Counted from the stretch's first letter, positions 9,200-18,791 are shown. The stretch is 64,000 nucleotides of DNA from Methylococcaceae bacterium (GCA_016715325.1 JADKAL010000003.1:1-64000), one strand, 5' to 3'. Numbers and translations: made by a program. The notes: generated by a model not told the origin, from the letters alone.

Positions 9200-10054
9200 A
9201 TGATGAAACAAAATCTCATGACTGAAAAATACGATCTGCACTGCCATTCGACTTTTTCCGACGGAACGTTAACGCCGTCTATGCTCATTCGGCGCGCAGC
9301 CGATCAAGGCGTCACGGCGTTGGCGCTAACAGACCACGATACGACAGCGGGTTATTTAGAGGCAAACGCCGCTGCCGGCGAAGTCGGCATTAAATTAATC
9401 GCCGGTATCGAGTTGTCGGTTAGTTGGAAAGATAAAAGTTTTCATGTGGTCGGTTTAAATATCGATCCGAATTATCCGCCCCTCGTCGAAGCTACAAAAC
9501 AGCTTCAGATCGTCCGCTTGGACCGTGCCGAAAAAATCGCCGCTAAGCTGGAAAAAAAACGTATCACCGGTGCGCTTGATTGGGTTGTTAACGCAGCAGG
9601 CGATAGCATGATAACCCGTACGCATTTTGCCGACTTTTTAGTTGCGCAATTTCATGTGTCTACCCAACAAGAAGCGTTCGACCGCTATTTAGCCAAAGGC
9701 AAACCGGCCTATGTCTCTACCGAATGGGCGGATATGGCGTTAGCCGTCGGCTGGATTGCCCAATCGGGCGGCGTTGCCGTATTGGCGCATCCGCTGCGTT
9801 ACAAATTGACGTCAAACTGGATGAAGCGTTTGTTGACCGCTTTTAAGGACGCCGGAGGGCAAGGCATAGAAGTCGTTACCGGACGCTGTAATAACGATGA
9901 AATCAAGCTGGCGAACGATTACGCAAACTGCTTCGAGTTGGCCGGTTCGGTCGGTTCCGATTTTCATAATCCGGCCAATCCTTGGGTCGAATTAGGCAGG
10001 CTTCATCCTTTACCGGATAACGTTACGCCAATATGGGAGTTTTTCAACTTTTGA
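9200..10054 (+). CDS. rnm: PHP-domain 5'-3' exoribonuclease (Rnm/YciV type)
   Basis: 284 aa PHP phosphoesterase: YDLHCHSTFSDGTLTP (metal ligands HxH..D), ALTDHDTTAGY, AGIELSVSW, AVLAHPLRY and GSDFHNP. Length and motif order match RNase AM (Rnm, formerly YciV/TrpH), which trims 5' ends of rRNA and degrades short RNAs. Start options are ATG at 9200, 9203 or 9218; the third begins MTEKYDLHCH and is closest to family starts. The TGA stop (10052-10054) lies inside the terminal sequence of an intergenic repeat. Confidence 0.85.
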   Translation: MMKQNLMTEKYDLHCHSTFSDGTLTPSMLIRRAADQGVTALALTDHDTTAGYLEANAAAGEVGIKLIAGIELSVSWKDKSFHVVGLNIDPNYPPLVEATKQLQIVRLDRAEKIAAKLEKKRITGALDWVVNAAGDSMITRTHFADFLVAQFHVSTQQEAFDRYLAKGKPAYVSTEWADMALAVGWIAQSGGVAVLAHPLRYKLTSNWMKRLLTAFKDAGGQGIEVVTGRCNNDEIKLANDYANCFELAGSVGSDFHNPANPWVELGRLHPLPDNVTPIWEFFNF

Positions 10055-10216
10055 TACGGCCTTTAAAGTTTAAACTTAAATAATACGCGTCCCCTTCAGC
10101 TTCGCTCAGCACAAGTCCGCTCAGGGAACGCTTTGGAATAGCACGAATGCTAAATAACATTCCCTGAGCGGAGTCGAAGGGAAATTTATACTTCACAAAG
10201 CCGAATCTATAATAAT
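10051..10216. repeat. TIR-bearing intergenic repeat, copy 1 (type A)
   Basis: Begins TTGATACGGCC and ends GCCGAATCTATAATAATC, forming terminal inverted repeats. The interior is a long imperfect palindrome (CCCTTCAGCTTCGCTCAG ... CCTGAGCGGAGTCGAAGGG) around a GCACGAATGC core. Same family as copies at 25717, 33291 and 39982. It overlaps the rnm stop codon. Confidence 0.8.
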
Positions 10217-10284
10217 CGAAAACGTTAAGATGAAGTTCATCTTGGCATGGTAGTTTAAGGCCTATTTATCACGAGGACTTAACT

Positions 10285-10911
10285 ATGGAAGCACTCGACC
10301 AGATAACGGCAACTTTGGCGATCACGATGGGATTGGCTTGGGCCAGCGGCATTAATCTCTATGCTACGCTACTAACGCTCGGGTTTCTCGCAAACAGCGG
10401 AAATATCGACTTACCGCCGGATTTGCAAATCGTCGCGAATCCTTTAGTCATGGCGGCGGCTGGGACGATGTATTTTATCGAGTTTTTCGCCGATAAAACG
10501 CCCGGTGTCGATACCGGATGGGATGCCATTCATACCTTCATCCGCATTCCCGCCGGGGCCATGTTAGCCGCCGGTGCGGTCGGCGATTTGAACCCCGCGG
10601 TGGAAATTGCAGCGGCTTTATTGGGGGGAAGCCTTGCGGCGGGAACGCACGCCACCAAAGCGGGAACGCGCGTATTAATCAATACGTCGCCGGAACCCTT
10701 CAGTAATTGGCTGGCTTCCGTCGGAGAGGATGTTGCCGTGGTCGGCGGCGTTTGGGCGAGTATCAACCATCCGGCGGTATTTTTGCTAGCGTTGATCTTA
10801 TTCGTCATAATGATGATATGGTTGTTGCCCAGAATTTGGGGCGGTGTAAAAAATGTGTTCCGTTTTATTATCGGATGGTTTCGTAAGGAAGAACCGCCCC
10901 CCCGACCTTAA
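10285..10911 (+). CDS. DUF4126 membrane protein
   Basis: 208 aa. GLAWASGINLYATLLTLG near the N-terminus, ALLGGSLAAGTHATKAGTR in the middle and several hydrophobic segments (about 10-33, 50-65, 95-117, 145-182) match DUF4126. The tail is basic and proline-rich. GAGG lies about 8 nt before the ATG. Function of the family is unknown. It is monocistronic, between a repeat and tRNA genes. Confidence 0.8.
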   Translation: MEALDQITATLAITMGLAWASGINLYATLLTLGFLANSGNIDLPPDLQIVANPLVMAAAGTMYFIEFFADKTPGVDTGWDAIHTFIRIPAGAMLAAGAVGDLNPAVEIAAALLGGSLAAGTHATKAGTRVLINTSPEPFSNWLASVGEDVAVVGGVWASINHPAVFLLALILFVIMMIWLLPRIWGGVKNVFRFIIGWFRKEEPPPRP

Positions 10912-10984
10912 TCTTCCGCAATAAACATTTTTTCTATTGACTCAAACGGCAGAATCGCGTCTAATGTCGCTCTTTTGTAGACCC

Positions 10985-11060
10985 GCCTAGGTAGCTCAGT
11001 CGGTAGAGCAAGGGACTGAAAATCCCTGTGTCGGCAGTTCGATTCTGCCCCTGGGCACCA
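10985..11060 (+). tRNA. tRNA-Phe (GAA), copy 1
   Basis: 76 nt including encoded CCA. Acceptor GCCTAGG / CCTGGGC, D arm GCTC...GAGC, anticodon stem AGGGA / TCCCT around CTGAAAA (anticodon GAA), and T arm GGCAG TTCGATT CTGCC all pair properly. Confidence 0.97.
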
Positions 11061-11077
11061 CAACTTTTTTGTGGTGC
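11055..11077 (+). terminator. Hairpin overlapping the 3' end of the first tRNA-Phe
   Basis: GCACCACAA (11055-11063) and TTGTGGTGC (11069-11077) form a 9-bp stem with a CTTTT-type loop. The left arm is the tRNA 3' end including CCA. It is not followed by a clean U-tract, so it may serve processing or transcription attenuation between the two tRNAs, or be a duplication by-product. Confidence 0.4.
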
Positions 11078-11106
11078 TGCTACAAAAAAATCATTCCAAA
11101 ACAAAA

Positions 11107-11182
<76 letters not shown>

Positions 11183-11286
11183 CGTTATTCAAAAATCCTC
11201 TGTTTTCTTTTCAGCTTCGGCGCTCAACTTAAGGTAATATTTGTGCCGTTATTTTTCCTCGATATTTCAAGGCAAGGATCATTCGG

Positions 11287-11550
11287 ATGATTAAACTTTA
11301 CGTAATAATCGGTCTAATGCTTGTTAGCGGCTGCTCGCAGGATTTACAGAATCAAATATCCAGAAAAGTCGTCGAATTTGTGGACGGCGATTATCTGGTG
11401 ACCTTTGCTAACGGTTCTACCGCTAAATCCTGGAAAATTAAAAATGGTAAAGTGACGTCGACCGAAAAGGGTTATTACTATTTCTGGGATGAGAAAAACC
11501 ACTATGTGCAGGTTCCCATTGAAAATACGGTTATCGAAGAGATTGATTGA
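11287..11550 (+). CDS. Small lipoprotein, unknown function
   Basis: 87 aa. N-terminal lipobox LVSGC (Cys16) after a short hydrophobic stretch, so probably a lipidated envelope protein. The mature part is short strands (VEFVDGDYLVTFANGSTAKSW, YYYFWDEKNHYVQVP), suggesting a small beta domain. AAGGA lies upstream of the ATG. It precedes the phospholipid operon by 34 nt and could be co-transcribed with it. No family recognised. Confidence 0.7.
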   Translation: MIKLYVIIGLMLVSGCSQDLQNQISRKVVEFVDGDYLVTFANGSTAKSWKIKNGKVTSTEKGYYYFWDEKNHYVQVPIENTVIEEID

Positions 11551-11584
11551 AACGTGCTGCAATAACACTATTTCAGGATAACAA

Positions 11585-12193
11585 ATGCCGAGTATCTACG
11601 ACATTAAACCCGCTTTCCAGAACCTGCTTCGGCCGCTTACCCGGAAACTGGCTTCTACTGGCGTGACCGCTAACCAAGTTACCGTCTCTGCCTTGTTGTT
11701 ATCGTTACTGACCGGATTTGTATTAGTTCTGTGCCGCCAACAAACGGGTGTCTATTTGATCGTCCCTCTGGTGATGTTCATCAGAATGGCTTTGAACGCC
11801 ATTGACGGCATGTTGGCGCGCGAACACGCTATGAAAAGCCCGTTGGGCGCTATCTTAAACGAACTGTGCGATGTGATTTCCGATGCGGCGCTTTATTTGC
11901 CGTTTGCGTTACTGCCGGACATTTCGCTGTGGATCGTCGTAGTCTTGGTGATAGCAGCCATCATCAGCGAGATGACCGGCGTGGTTGCGGTGCAGATCGG
12001 CGCTTCCCGCCGTTACGACGGACCGATGGGGAAAAGCGACCGGGCCTTCGTGTTCGGTGCGCTTGCGTTGGCTTTAGGGCTGGGTATGCCTCCCGGTTCC
12101 TGGTTAAATGAACTATTCGGCGTAGTTTTACTGTTAACCGTAGCGACGATCTATAACCGCGCCCTCCGCGCGCTGGATGAAGTTAAATCATGA
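11585..12193 (+). CDS. ynbA: CDP-alcohol phosphatidyltransferase, YnbA-like
   Basis: 202 aa membrane enzyme. The CDP-alcohol phosphotransferase motif is present as DGMLAREHAMKSPLGAILNE followed by LCDVISD. It has the DG..AR.(8)G pattern, but the first downstream acidic position is Asn before Glu rather than Asp, as I recall for E. coli YnbA. Six membrane segments. The product lipid is unknown. It overlaps the next gene by 4 nt (ATGA). With the CdsA-like and PlsC-like genes it forms a complete-looking route from acyl acceptor through CDP-DAG to a phospholipid. Confidence 0.85.
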   Translation: MPSIYDIKPAFQNLLRPLTRKLASTGVTANQVTVSALLLSLLTGFVLVLCRQQTGVYLIVPLVMFIRMALNAIDGMLAREHAMKSPLGAILNELCDVISDAALYLPFALLPDISLWIVVVLVIAAIISEMTGVVAVQIGASRRYDGPMGKSDRAFVFGALALALGLGMPPGSWLNELFGVVLLLTVATIYNRALRALDEVKS

Positions 12194-13131
12194 ACTGGGC
12201 TACCTTCCCCGAAAGTGTGCTGATCGCTTTTCTGGTGATGGGCGGAATGTTGGTTTTCGCCAGTTTGGCATCCATTGCGCTGGTCAAACTCAAGCCGGAT
12301 CGAGACTACCAGGAATTGCGACTGCGCATTAAAACCTGGTGGTGGATTGCTGCCGTTTTTGCTTTGGCTGTGATATTTAATAAAACGGTTTCCGTTATCA
12401 TTTTCGGCTTTATCAGTTTTCTGGCCTTTAAAGAATATCTGTCGCTCATTCCGACCCGCCGAGCCGATCATCGCGTTTTGTTTTGGGCGTATCTGGCGAT
12501 TCCGGTCCAATACTATTGGGTCTGGCTCGGCTGGTACGGTACGTTCATCATTTTTATCCCCGTTTATCTGTTGCTGTTTTTGCCGATGAGGATGGTCTTA
12601 ATAGGTGAAACGCAAGGATTCTTACGCGCGGTGGGGACTATCCATTGGGGCTTGATGATCACCGTTTTCAGTTTAAGCCACATGGCGTATTTGTTGGTGT
12701 TGCCGGAGACGGTGAATGCGGCGGGCGGTGTCGTCGGCTTATTGATTTATCTGGTATTTTTAACCGAAATCAATGATGTCAGCCAATATATCTGGGGCAA
12801 AACATTCGGAAGGCGCAAGATAATCCCGAAAGTCAGTCCTGGCAAGACGTTTGCCGGATTTATAGGCGGTGTGTTAACCACAATTCTTCTAGCGGCGCTA
12901 TTAGCCGCTTATCTGACGCCGTTGACTTTATATGAAGCGGTAGGTGCTGGGGCATTAATCGGAATAGCCGGGTTTATCGGCGATGTTACGATTTCCGCCT
13001 TAAAACGCGATTTAGGCGTGAAAGACAGCGGTAGCATCCTGCCCGGACACGGCGGCATTCTCGACCGGCTGGATAGCTTAACCTATACCGCGCCGCTGTT
13101 TTTTCATTATGTTTACTATCTGCATTACTAG
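12190..13131 (+). CDS. ynbB: CdsA-like phosphatidate cytidylyltransferase, YnbB-like
   Basis: 313 aa with about eight membrane segments. The C-terminal CTP-transferase signature is present: KVSPGKTFAGFIGG, GFIGDVTISALKRDLGVKD and LPGHGGILDRLDS, ending FFHYVYY. It would make CDP-diacylglycerol from phosphatidate and CTP. Starts inside the ynbA stop region and is followed 6 nt later by the acyltransferase gene. A housekeeping cdsA is expected elsewhere, so this is probably a dedicated copy for the YnbA product. Confidence 0.85.
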   Translation: MNWATFPESVLIAFLVMGGMLVFASLASIALVKLKPDRDYQELRLRIKTWWWIAAVFALAVIFNKTVSVIIFGFISFLAFKEYLSLIPTRRADHRVLFWAYLAIPVQYYWVWLGWYGTFIIFIPVYLLLFLPMRMVLIGETQGFLRAVGTIHWGLMITVFSLSHMAYLLVLPETVNAAGGVVGLLIYLVFLTEINDVSQYIWGKTFGRRKIIPKVSPGKTFAGFIGGVLTTILLAALLAAYLTPLTLYEAVGAGALIGIAGFIGDVTISALKRDLGVKDSGSILPGHGGILDRLDSLTYTAPLFFHYVYYLHY

Positions 13132-13137
13132 CCGACT

Positions 13138-13779
13138 ATGCTGCGCTATTTGTTTTACTTACTGATTGTAAAACCGCTGGTTTTGGTCGTATTGGGTATT
13201 AATGCCAGAGGCCGGGAACATTTGCCGCAACACGGCCCCGCCATTCTCGTTGCCAACCATAACAGCCATTTGGACGCCTTGGCGTTAATGTCGCTGTTTC
13301 CGCAGGCGATGATCGGCGATGTCCACCCGGTTGCCGCCGCCGATTATTTTTGCAAAAACCGCTGTCTGAAATGGCTGGCAATCAACGTGGCCGGTATCAT
13401 TCCCATCGACAGAAACTCACAGGCAAGCAGTCGCGATGTCCTAGCGCCGATCTACCAAGCATTGGATAACCATAAAATCCTCATCTTCTTCCCGGAAGGT
13501 ACCCGGGGCGAGCCGGAAAACTTAGGCAAAATGAAAAACGGCATCGCCTCGATCATCGCGGAACGCTCGCACGTTCCGGTCGTGCCGGTATTTTTCTACG
13601 GACTCGGCAAAGCCTTGCCGAAAGGCGAGGTGATACTGGTGCCGTTTTTCATTGACGCCTTCATCGACCAGCCGATCCATTGGTTGGGCAACCGGCAAGA
13701 ATTCATGGCGAATTTGAAGAGAGCGATGGCGGATTTGCAAGCCAAAGCGATTCGATTAAAGAACGATTTAGAAGATTAA
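13138..13779 (+). CDS. PlsC-like 1-acylglycerol-3-phosphate acyltransferase
   Basis: 213 aa. It has the acyltransferase motifs NHNSHLDALA (block I, HX4D), IPIDRNSQ (block II), FPEGTRGEPENLGKMKNG (block III) and VPVVPVFFYG (block IV), plus an N-terminal membrane segment. Transfers an acyl chain to lysophosphatidate or a related acceptor. Last gene of the operon, 6 nt after ynbB, and followed by a terminator. The precise acceptor cannot be read from sequence. Confidence 0.85.
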   Translation: MLRYLFYLLIVKPLVLVVLGINARGREHLPQHGPAILVANHNSHLDALALMSLFPQAMIGDVHPVAAADYFCKNRCLKWLAINVAGIIPIDRNSQASSRDVLAPIYQALDNHKILIFFPEGTRGEPENLGKMKNGIASIIAERSHVPVVPVFFYGLGKALPKGEVILVPFFIDAFIDQPIHWLGNRQEFMANLKRAMADLQAKAIRLKNDLED

Positions 13780-13841
13780 CATTGAATAAAGCAGAGTTCA
13801 TGCAATTTAGGGTTTACCGCCTCGATTGCTGAATCAAATTT

Positions 13842-13880
13842 GAACCCCAACGCACTCATCAATCACGTTGGGGTTCTTTA
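13842..13880 (+). terminator. Rho-independent terminator of the ynbAB-plsC operon
   Basis: Perfect 11-bp stem GAACCCCAACG (13842-13852) / CGTTGGGGTTC (13866-13876) with a 13-nt loop, then TTTA. It lies about 60 nt after the plsC-like stop. Confidence 0.88.
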
Positions 13881-13930
13881 ACAACACTGTCGGCTTAAGA
13901 CCCAGTCAAGGAGGGACATCACCCTTCACT

Positions 13931-14063
13931 ATTGATCCGGAATTATGAGGTCTTAACTTCCGTTCGCACTTGTGCCCTTTGGGTATTGAGCCTGTCGAAA
14001 GGCTTTATATGCTTCGATTAGTTCAGCACGAACGGTTCAGACTTTAAAAGGCCGAAACAATAA
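13931..14063. repeat. TIR-bearing intergenic repeat, copy 2 (type B)
   Basis: ATTGATCCGG at one end and GGCCGAAACAATAA at the other. The type-B interior has ACTTCCGTTCGC, GAGCCTGTCGAAAGGC and GTTCAGCACGAACGG. It fills most of the 385-bp gap before prmB; the rest shows only a short promoter-sized region. Confidence 0.8.
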
Positions 14064-14164
14064 ATAACGGTATAGGTTTAAGGGTTATGTAGAAATTCCG
14101 AATTTCCCCCATCAACGGCGGCTTTGGTTTAAAATGCCCACTTTAACCACGCTTTAGCCAAGCC

Positions 14165-15097
14165 ATGTTGCAAACAACCACCGACGTTTTGACCTCTCTC
14201 CATACGCTGCGCGACTACATTCGCTGGGGCGCGAGCCGGTTTGCCGAGGCCAAATTAAACTACGGACATGGGACGGCATCGGCGTTGGATGAAGCGGCGG
14301 CGCTGGTGTTACATACCTTGCACTTGCCCTATAACTTAAGCGAATTTTACCTTCAATCGTCGCTGACGACGGAAGAACGCCAAGCTATTGCTAACGTGAT
14401 CGAGCGACGCATCAACGAGCGCATCCCCGCGTCCTACTTGACCCATGAAGCTATTTTTGCGGGATTATCGTTCTATGTAGACGAGCGAGTCTTGGTCCCC
14501 AGATCGCCCATTGCCGAATTGATCGAACAACGTTTTGCGCCGTGGATCGAGGAAGATCAGGTTGAACGGATACTCGATCTTTGTACTGGTAGCGGATGCA
14601 TCGCCATTGCTTGCGCCTATGCCTTTCCCGAAGCGATGGTCGATGCGGTGGAGTTATCGGCTGATGCGCTGGCGGTAGCGCAAATCAATTTAGAAAAGCA
14701 CCAATTGAGCGAAGAGTTGGGTCTTTACCGGTCGGATTTATTCACTGCCTTGCCCGCTGTGCAATACGACGTTATCGTCAGCAATCCGCCTTATGTGGCA
14801 ATTGAAGAGTGGCGGCAATTGCCGAAGGAATTTCATGCCGAGCCCGAAATCGGTTTCGTCGCCGGTCAAACCGGTTTGGATATCGTGATTCGTATTCTCG
14901 CGGAAGCTAACGACTACCTAACGCCGCAAGGGATATTGATCGTAGAAGTCGGCAGCAGTGCCGAGACTTTGCAAAAAACATTCCCGAACGTGCCGTTTTA
15001 CTGGCTCGATTTCGAACGCGGCGGCGACGGTGTGTTTTTACTTACATCGGAACAAGTAGCCGAATACCATGACGATTTTGAAAATGCCCTCGTTTAA
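14165..15097 (+). CDS. prmB: Ribosomal protein L3 glutamine N5-methyltransferase
   Basis: 310 aa. N-terminal helical domain, then a SAM-binding domain: [28 protein letters not shown] (about 140-153) and the Gln-methylating motif NPPY in [14 protein letters not shown]. The PrmB-specific [17 protein letters not shown] separates it from PrmC. It methylates a glutamine of ribosomal protein L3. It lies 14 nt before aroC, the same gene order as in E. coli and relatives. Confidence 0.93.
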   Translation: MLQTTTDVLTSLHTLRDYIRWGASRFAEAKLNYGHGTASALDEAAALVLHTLHLPYNLSEFYLQSSLTTEERQAIANVIERRINERIPASYLTHEAIFAGLSFYVDERVLVPRSPIAELIEQRFAPWIEEDQVERILDLCTGSGCIAIACAYAFPEAMVDAVELSADALAVAQINLEKHQLSEELGLYRSDLFTALPAVQYDVIVSNPPYVAIEEWRQLPKEFHAEPEIGFVAGQTGLDIVIRILAEANDYLTPQGILIVEVGSSAETLQKTFPNVPFYWLDFERGGDGVFLLTSEQVAEYHDDFENALV

Positions 15098-15111
15098 CAC
15101 ATAGTATTGAT

Positions 15112-16200
15112 ATGTCAGGAAATACGATAGGAAAATTATTTACCGTTACCTCTTTCGGCGAAAGCCACGGCCCGGCTATCGGCTGCATCGTCGACGGTTG
15201 TCCGCCGGGCATGGCCTTGTCGGAAGACGATTTGCAACACGACCTCGACCGCCGTAAACCCGGCACGTCGCGGCATACCACGCAACGGCGGGAAGCGGAC
15301 GAAGTCAAAATCCTCTCCGGCGTTTTCGAAGGCCTTACCACCGGTTCGCCGATTGGTTTGATTATACAAAATACCGACCAGCGCTCCAAGGACTACGGCA
15401 AAATTGCCGAAATGTTCCGCCCCGGCCATGCCGATTACACCTATCATCAAAAATACGGGTTCCGCGATTATCGTGGCGGCGGACGGTCGTCGGCGCGGGA
15501 AACGGCGATGCGGGTTGCGGCTGGCGGCATCGCTAAAAAATATTTGCGTGAAATCGCTGGAATTGAAATTCGCGGGTATTTATCTCAACTAGGCCCGATC
15601 AAAATTGAAAAAGTCGATTGGGACATCATCGACAGCAATCCGTTTTTTTGCCCGGATGCAGATAAAGTGCCGGACATGGAAAAATACATGGACGCCTTAC
15701 GGAAAGAAGGCGAATCCATCGGTGCGCGTATCGAAGTCGTTGCTACCAATGTGCCGCCTGGTTTGGGCGAGCCCATCTTCGACCGCTTGGATGCTGATTT
15801 AGCGCACGCCCTGATGAGTATCAATGCGGTCAAAGGCGTGGAAATCGGCGGCGGCTTCGATTGCATTGAAGCGAAAGGCACCCAATTCCGGGATGAAATC
15901 ACGCCAGAAGGCTTTTTAAGCAACCACGCCGGTGGGATTTTAGGCGGTATCTCAAGTGGTCAGCCGATTACGGCCAGTATTGCCCTCAAGCCAACCTCCA
16001 GCCTGCGACTGCCCGGACGTAGCATCAACATCCACGGCGAACCGGTCGAAGTCATCACCGAAGGCCGTCACGACCCCTGCGTTGGTATTCGAGCCACACC
16101 AATTGCTGAAGCGATGATGGCGATTGTGCTGATGGATCACTATTTACGCCATCGAGGGCAGAATTTTGGGGTGGATTCCGGTTTACGAATAGTAAGGTGA
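15112..16200 (+). CDS. aroC: Chorismate synthase
   Basis: 362 aa, normal length. Signatures [66 protein letters not shown] and [11 protein letters not shown] are all present. Makes chorismate from EPSP using reduced FMN, the last step of the shikimate pathway. Second gene of the prmB-aroC pair. Confidence 0.97.
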   Translation: MSGNTIGKLFTVTSFGESHGPAIGCIVDGCPPGMALSEDDLQHDLDRRKPGTSRHTTQRREADEVKILSGVFEGLTTGSPIGLIIQNTDQRSKDYGKIAEMFRPGHADYTYHQKYGFRDYRGGGRSSARETAMRVAAGGIAKKYLREIAGIEIRGYLSQLGPIKIEKVDWDIIDSNPFFCPDADKVPDMEKYMDALRKEGESIGARIEVVATNVPPGLGEPIFDRLDADLAHALMSINAVKGVEIGGGFDCIEAKGTQFRDEITPEGFLSNHAGGILGGISSGQPITASIALKPTSSLRLPGRSINIHGEPVEVITEGRHDPCVGIRATPIAEAMMAIVLMDHYLRHRGQNFGVDSGLRIVR

Positions 16201-16255
16201 TTTCCTAAATCTTTAGGTGAGAATTACAACGTTGATTTTTTGGTACGGGTGGAAC

Positions 16256-16282
16256 CAGGGTGGGACAGGGTGGGACAGGGTG
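16256..16282. repeat. Short G-rich tandem repeat
   Basis: About 2.7 copies of the 10-nt unit CAGGGTGGGA just after aroC, in a 538-bp gene-free gap. The G runs could form a quadruplex on the + strand; no function is evident. Confidence 0.6.
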
Positions 16283-16372
16283 AATTGTTAAACGAATGAC
16301 TAAAGCGGCTAAAGGTAAAAGACGGTATCGTAGAAAATAGTTGGCATCCCATTTTCCGACAATCGATTCGGT

Positions 16373-16475
16373 CTTTTAAACTCTAAACTGTTCGTACCCA
16401 CGGGGCATAATTGCCGAGCAAATCGGTATCACATACCGCCTTTCTATAGGCTCAATACCGAAGGGCATATAGACG
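16373..16475. repeat. Decayed type-B intergenic repeat (inverted)
   Basis: Read on the minus strand this region gives ATGCCCTTCGGTATTGAGCC, TATAGAAAGGC and CCCGTGGGTACGAACAG, matching the type-B interior at 13970-14040 with many substitutions. The ends are not recognisable. The remainder of the 16.2-16.7 kb gap holds no gene I can support. Confidence 0.45.
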
Positions 16476-16738
16476 ACCGCAACTAGCTGAAAACATAATC
16501 GATTTTAAACATTCCTGCGAGCCTAGGCGGAAGAAAAAACCGTACGGACCTTCCTTGACGCCCGATTCCGCGACAATCCGATACGGGCTTTGCAGTTGCT
16601 GAATGCAAGGTTTCTGGCTTTAGCAAAAAGAAAATCACGCGAATGATACCCAAATGTCACAAATGTGCTTCAATATGTATCGCAGCTTTCAATAGCGCAT
16701 TTTAGGAGTCGAAAAGTCATAAGCCGCAAAAATTAACT

Positions 16739-17203
16739 ATGAAAATACGTTTTATTATAAATAGACTGTCGAACCCCCGTGTTAGAAGACGATTAAAGAT
16801 CGCTCTGTGCATATGGTTCGGCGGGATTCTACTTGCCGTATTGTTCAAGGTTGTCTACGACCTTGGGTATTTCGATGCCCAGTCTCTTAAAGACGAAGAA
16901 ATTGCCGCACTGCCCACGACCCATCCTGTACTGACACCCGAAGCGGCTCAGCGGATCGTGACCGGAGCGCTGAAAGAAGACCCTACTAACCCAGAGACTA
17001 TCGTAGATCAAATAGTTAACAACAATCCTAGACTTGCTACCGTCATTATTGAAAAAAATCGAATAAAAAAGGTGGCTTGGATAATCGATATGCGAATGTT
17101 TTTTGCGGGTGAACTATACAACGATGCAGGCTATAACTTAAACGAAGGGATAGAGCGTGAATATAATCTTGCCCGTGATAATTTCAACCGCGGCGATCAA
17201 TAA
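16739..17203 (+). CDS. Membrane-anchored hypothetical protein
   Basis: 154 aa. Basic N-terminus (RLSNPRVRRRLKI), one membrane segment (about 20-42), then a soluble domain with PVLTPEAAQRIVTGALKEDP and ATVIIEKNRIKKVAWIID. Topology suggests a periplasmic soluble part. No known family. It sits just upstream of the IS element and has no operon partner. Confidence 0.6.
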   Translation: MKIRFIINRLSNPRVRRRLKIALCIWFGGILLAVLFKVVYDLGYFDAQSLKDEEIAALPTTHPVLTPEAAQRIVTGALKEDPTNPETIVDQIVNNNPRLATVIIEKNRIKKVAWIIDMRMFFAGELYNDAGYNLNEGIEREYNLARDNFNRGDQ

Positions 17204-17326
17204 CTAAACGTAAGATGACCGACTAGGGAAGTTTATTCAATATTTTTGGATTCAGTGCGTAAAATGGGTTTGAGGTGGTTGTTAAGGAAAAAGGTTTGTC
17301 GTAATTTTAGTGGATCTCAATTGTTC

Positions 17327-18791
17327 GGGCACTTAAGCACATTCTAACCAGTAATCTAGCCCGAATATCACATAAAAAAGGCGGACAAGTCCTATAGAGT
17401 TCGATAAAATTCAGTTGCTTACATTGAATTTGAACAAGGACTTGCCCGTGACAAACTGTACCGCAACCAAAATAGAATTTCCAGCCTTAAAACGTCGAAA
17501 AATTGAAGCTCAATTCAGTGGCGGAGCTATCACCAGTGACGGCGGTGTGCTGCTGTTGAGAAGCATTGACCAGCGTTTAAAACTAACCGAGCAGGTTGCT
17601 GCCCAGATCACCGACCCCAGGGATCCGGACGAGATCCGGCATCAGGTGGTTGATTTGCTGCGGCAACGGATTTATGGGTTGGCGTGCGGTTACGAAGACC
17701 TAAACGATCACGATACCTTGCGCAACGACATTGCCTTCCAGACCGCGGTCGAAAAGGATCAGGTTTTGGGTAGTCGTTCAACCTTGTGCCGATTTGAACA
17801 ACAGGCGGATCGGGCGCTCATGTGGCGGCTTCATGAACAGATTGTGGAACAGTTTATCGCGTCTTTTGAAGGATCGCCTGAGTCATTAATCCTGGACTTT
17901 GATGCGACCGATGATCCGGTGCACGGTCAGCAGGAAGGCCGGTTTTTTCATGGTTACTACCGGCATTATTGTTTCCTGCCGCTCTATGTCTTTTGTGGCG
18001 ACCAGTGCCTGGTGAGTTATTTGCGTCCCAGCAACATTGATGGCGCCAAACACAGTTGGGCGATCCTGGCTTTACTGGTTAAACGCTTACGCCGTGCTTG
18101 GCCTGAGGTCTCGATTACCTTGCGTGGGGACAGCGGCTTTTACCGGCATAAAATGCTGGGCTGGTGCGAGCGCAACGAGGTCAATTATATTGTCGGATTA
18201 GCCAAAAACCCGCGTCTCAACCAGTTAAGTCAACCCTGGACAGATCAGGCCAAAAGCCAATTTGAAGCCCAGCAACACAAGCAACGGTTGTTTACCGAAC
18301 TGCATTACCAAGCAGGATCATGGAAGCGACAACGCCGGGTGATCCTCAAAGCCGAGCACATGAGCCAGGGCAGCAATCCACGCTATGTCGTGACCAATCT
18401 AACGGGTGACCCGCAACACCTTTACGAAAAGGTCTATTGTGCCCGGGGCGAGATGGAAAACCGGATCAAAGAACAACAGTTGGACTTGTTTGCCGACCGC
18501 ACTAGTTGCAGTCTGTGGTGGCCGAATCAATTTCGCTTGTTGCTATCGACTCTGGCGTATACGCTGATGGATGCCATTCGCCGTCTCGCCTTGCAGACAA
18601 CAGAACTGGCGCAAGCGACTTGCGGCACAATTCGGCTGAAACTCTTTAAGGTCGGAGCGGTGGTGATCCGCAATACCCGCCGGGTGAGGCTATTGCTCAG
18701 CAGCAGTTATCCCTATCAAGCGTTGTTTCAATCGGTCTGCCAAAAACTATGCCCTGAATAATCCTAAAGTGTGCTGTTCCCGGCACGTTAA
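17327..18791 (+). mobile_element. IS1380-family insertion sequence
   Basis: One transposase ORF flanked by imperfect inverted ends: the left region GGCACTTAAGCACATT (about 17337-17352) resembles the reverse complement of the right region AAAGTGTGCTGTTCCC (about 18767-18782). Exact ends and the target duplication could not be fixed by eye, so the boundaries are approximate. The right end lies about 130 nt from the broken end of a DUF4411 toxin gene. Confidence 0.75.
17448..18761 (+). CDS. IS1380-family transposase
   Basis: 437 aa using the GTG at 17448, which has AAGGA 7 nt upstream; an in-frame TTG lies at 17415. Family features: FSGGAITSDGGVLLLRSIDQ, DPRDPDEIRHQVVDLLRQRI, LDFDATDDPVHGQQEG (first Asp region), TLRGDSGFYRHKML (second Asp) and RGEMENRIKEQQLDLF (Glu). 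The DDE residues are intact and the frame uninterrupted, so the element may be active. Confidence 0.93.
   Translation: MTNCTATKIEFPALKRRKIEAQFSGGAITSDGGVLLLRSIDQRLKLTEQVAAQITDPRDPDEIRHQVVDLLRQRIYGLACGYEDLNDHDTLRNDIAFQTAVEKDQVLGSRSTLCRFEQQADRALMWRLHEQIVEQFIASFEGSPESLILDFDATDDPVHGQQEGRFFHGYYRHYCFLPLYVFCGDQCLVSYLRPSNIDGAKHSWAILALLVKRLRRAWPEVSITLRGDSGFYRHKMLGWCERNEVNYIVGLAKNPRLNQLSQPWTDQAKSQFEAQQHKQRLFTELHYQAGSWKRQRRVILKAEHMSQGSNPRYVVTNLTGDPQHLYEKVYCARGEMENRIKEQQLDLFADRTSCSLWWPNQFRLLLSTLAYTLMDAIRRLALQTTELAQATCGTIRLKLFKVGAVVIRNTRRVRLLLSSSYPYQALFQSVCQKLCPE

Noticed and set aside
10055..10216. CRISPR-like appearance of repeated intergenic blocks
   Set aside because: Copies are kilobases apart with no spacer periodicity and no cas genes; they are dispersed palindromic elements.
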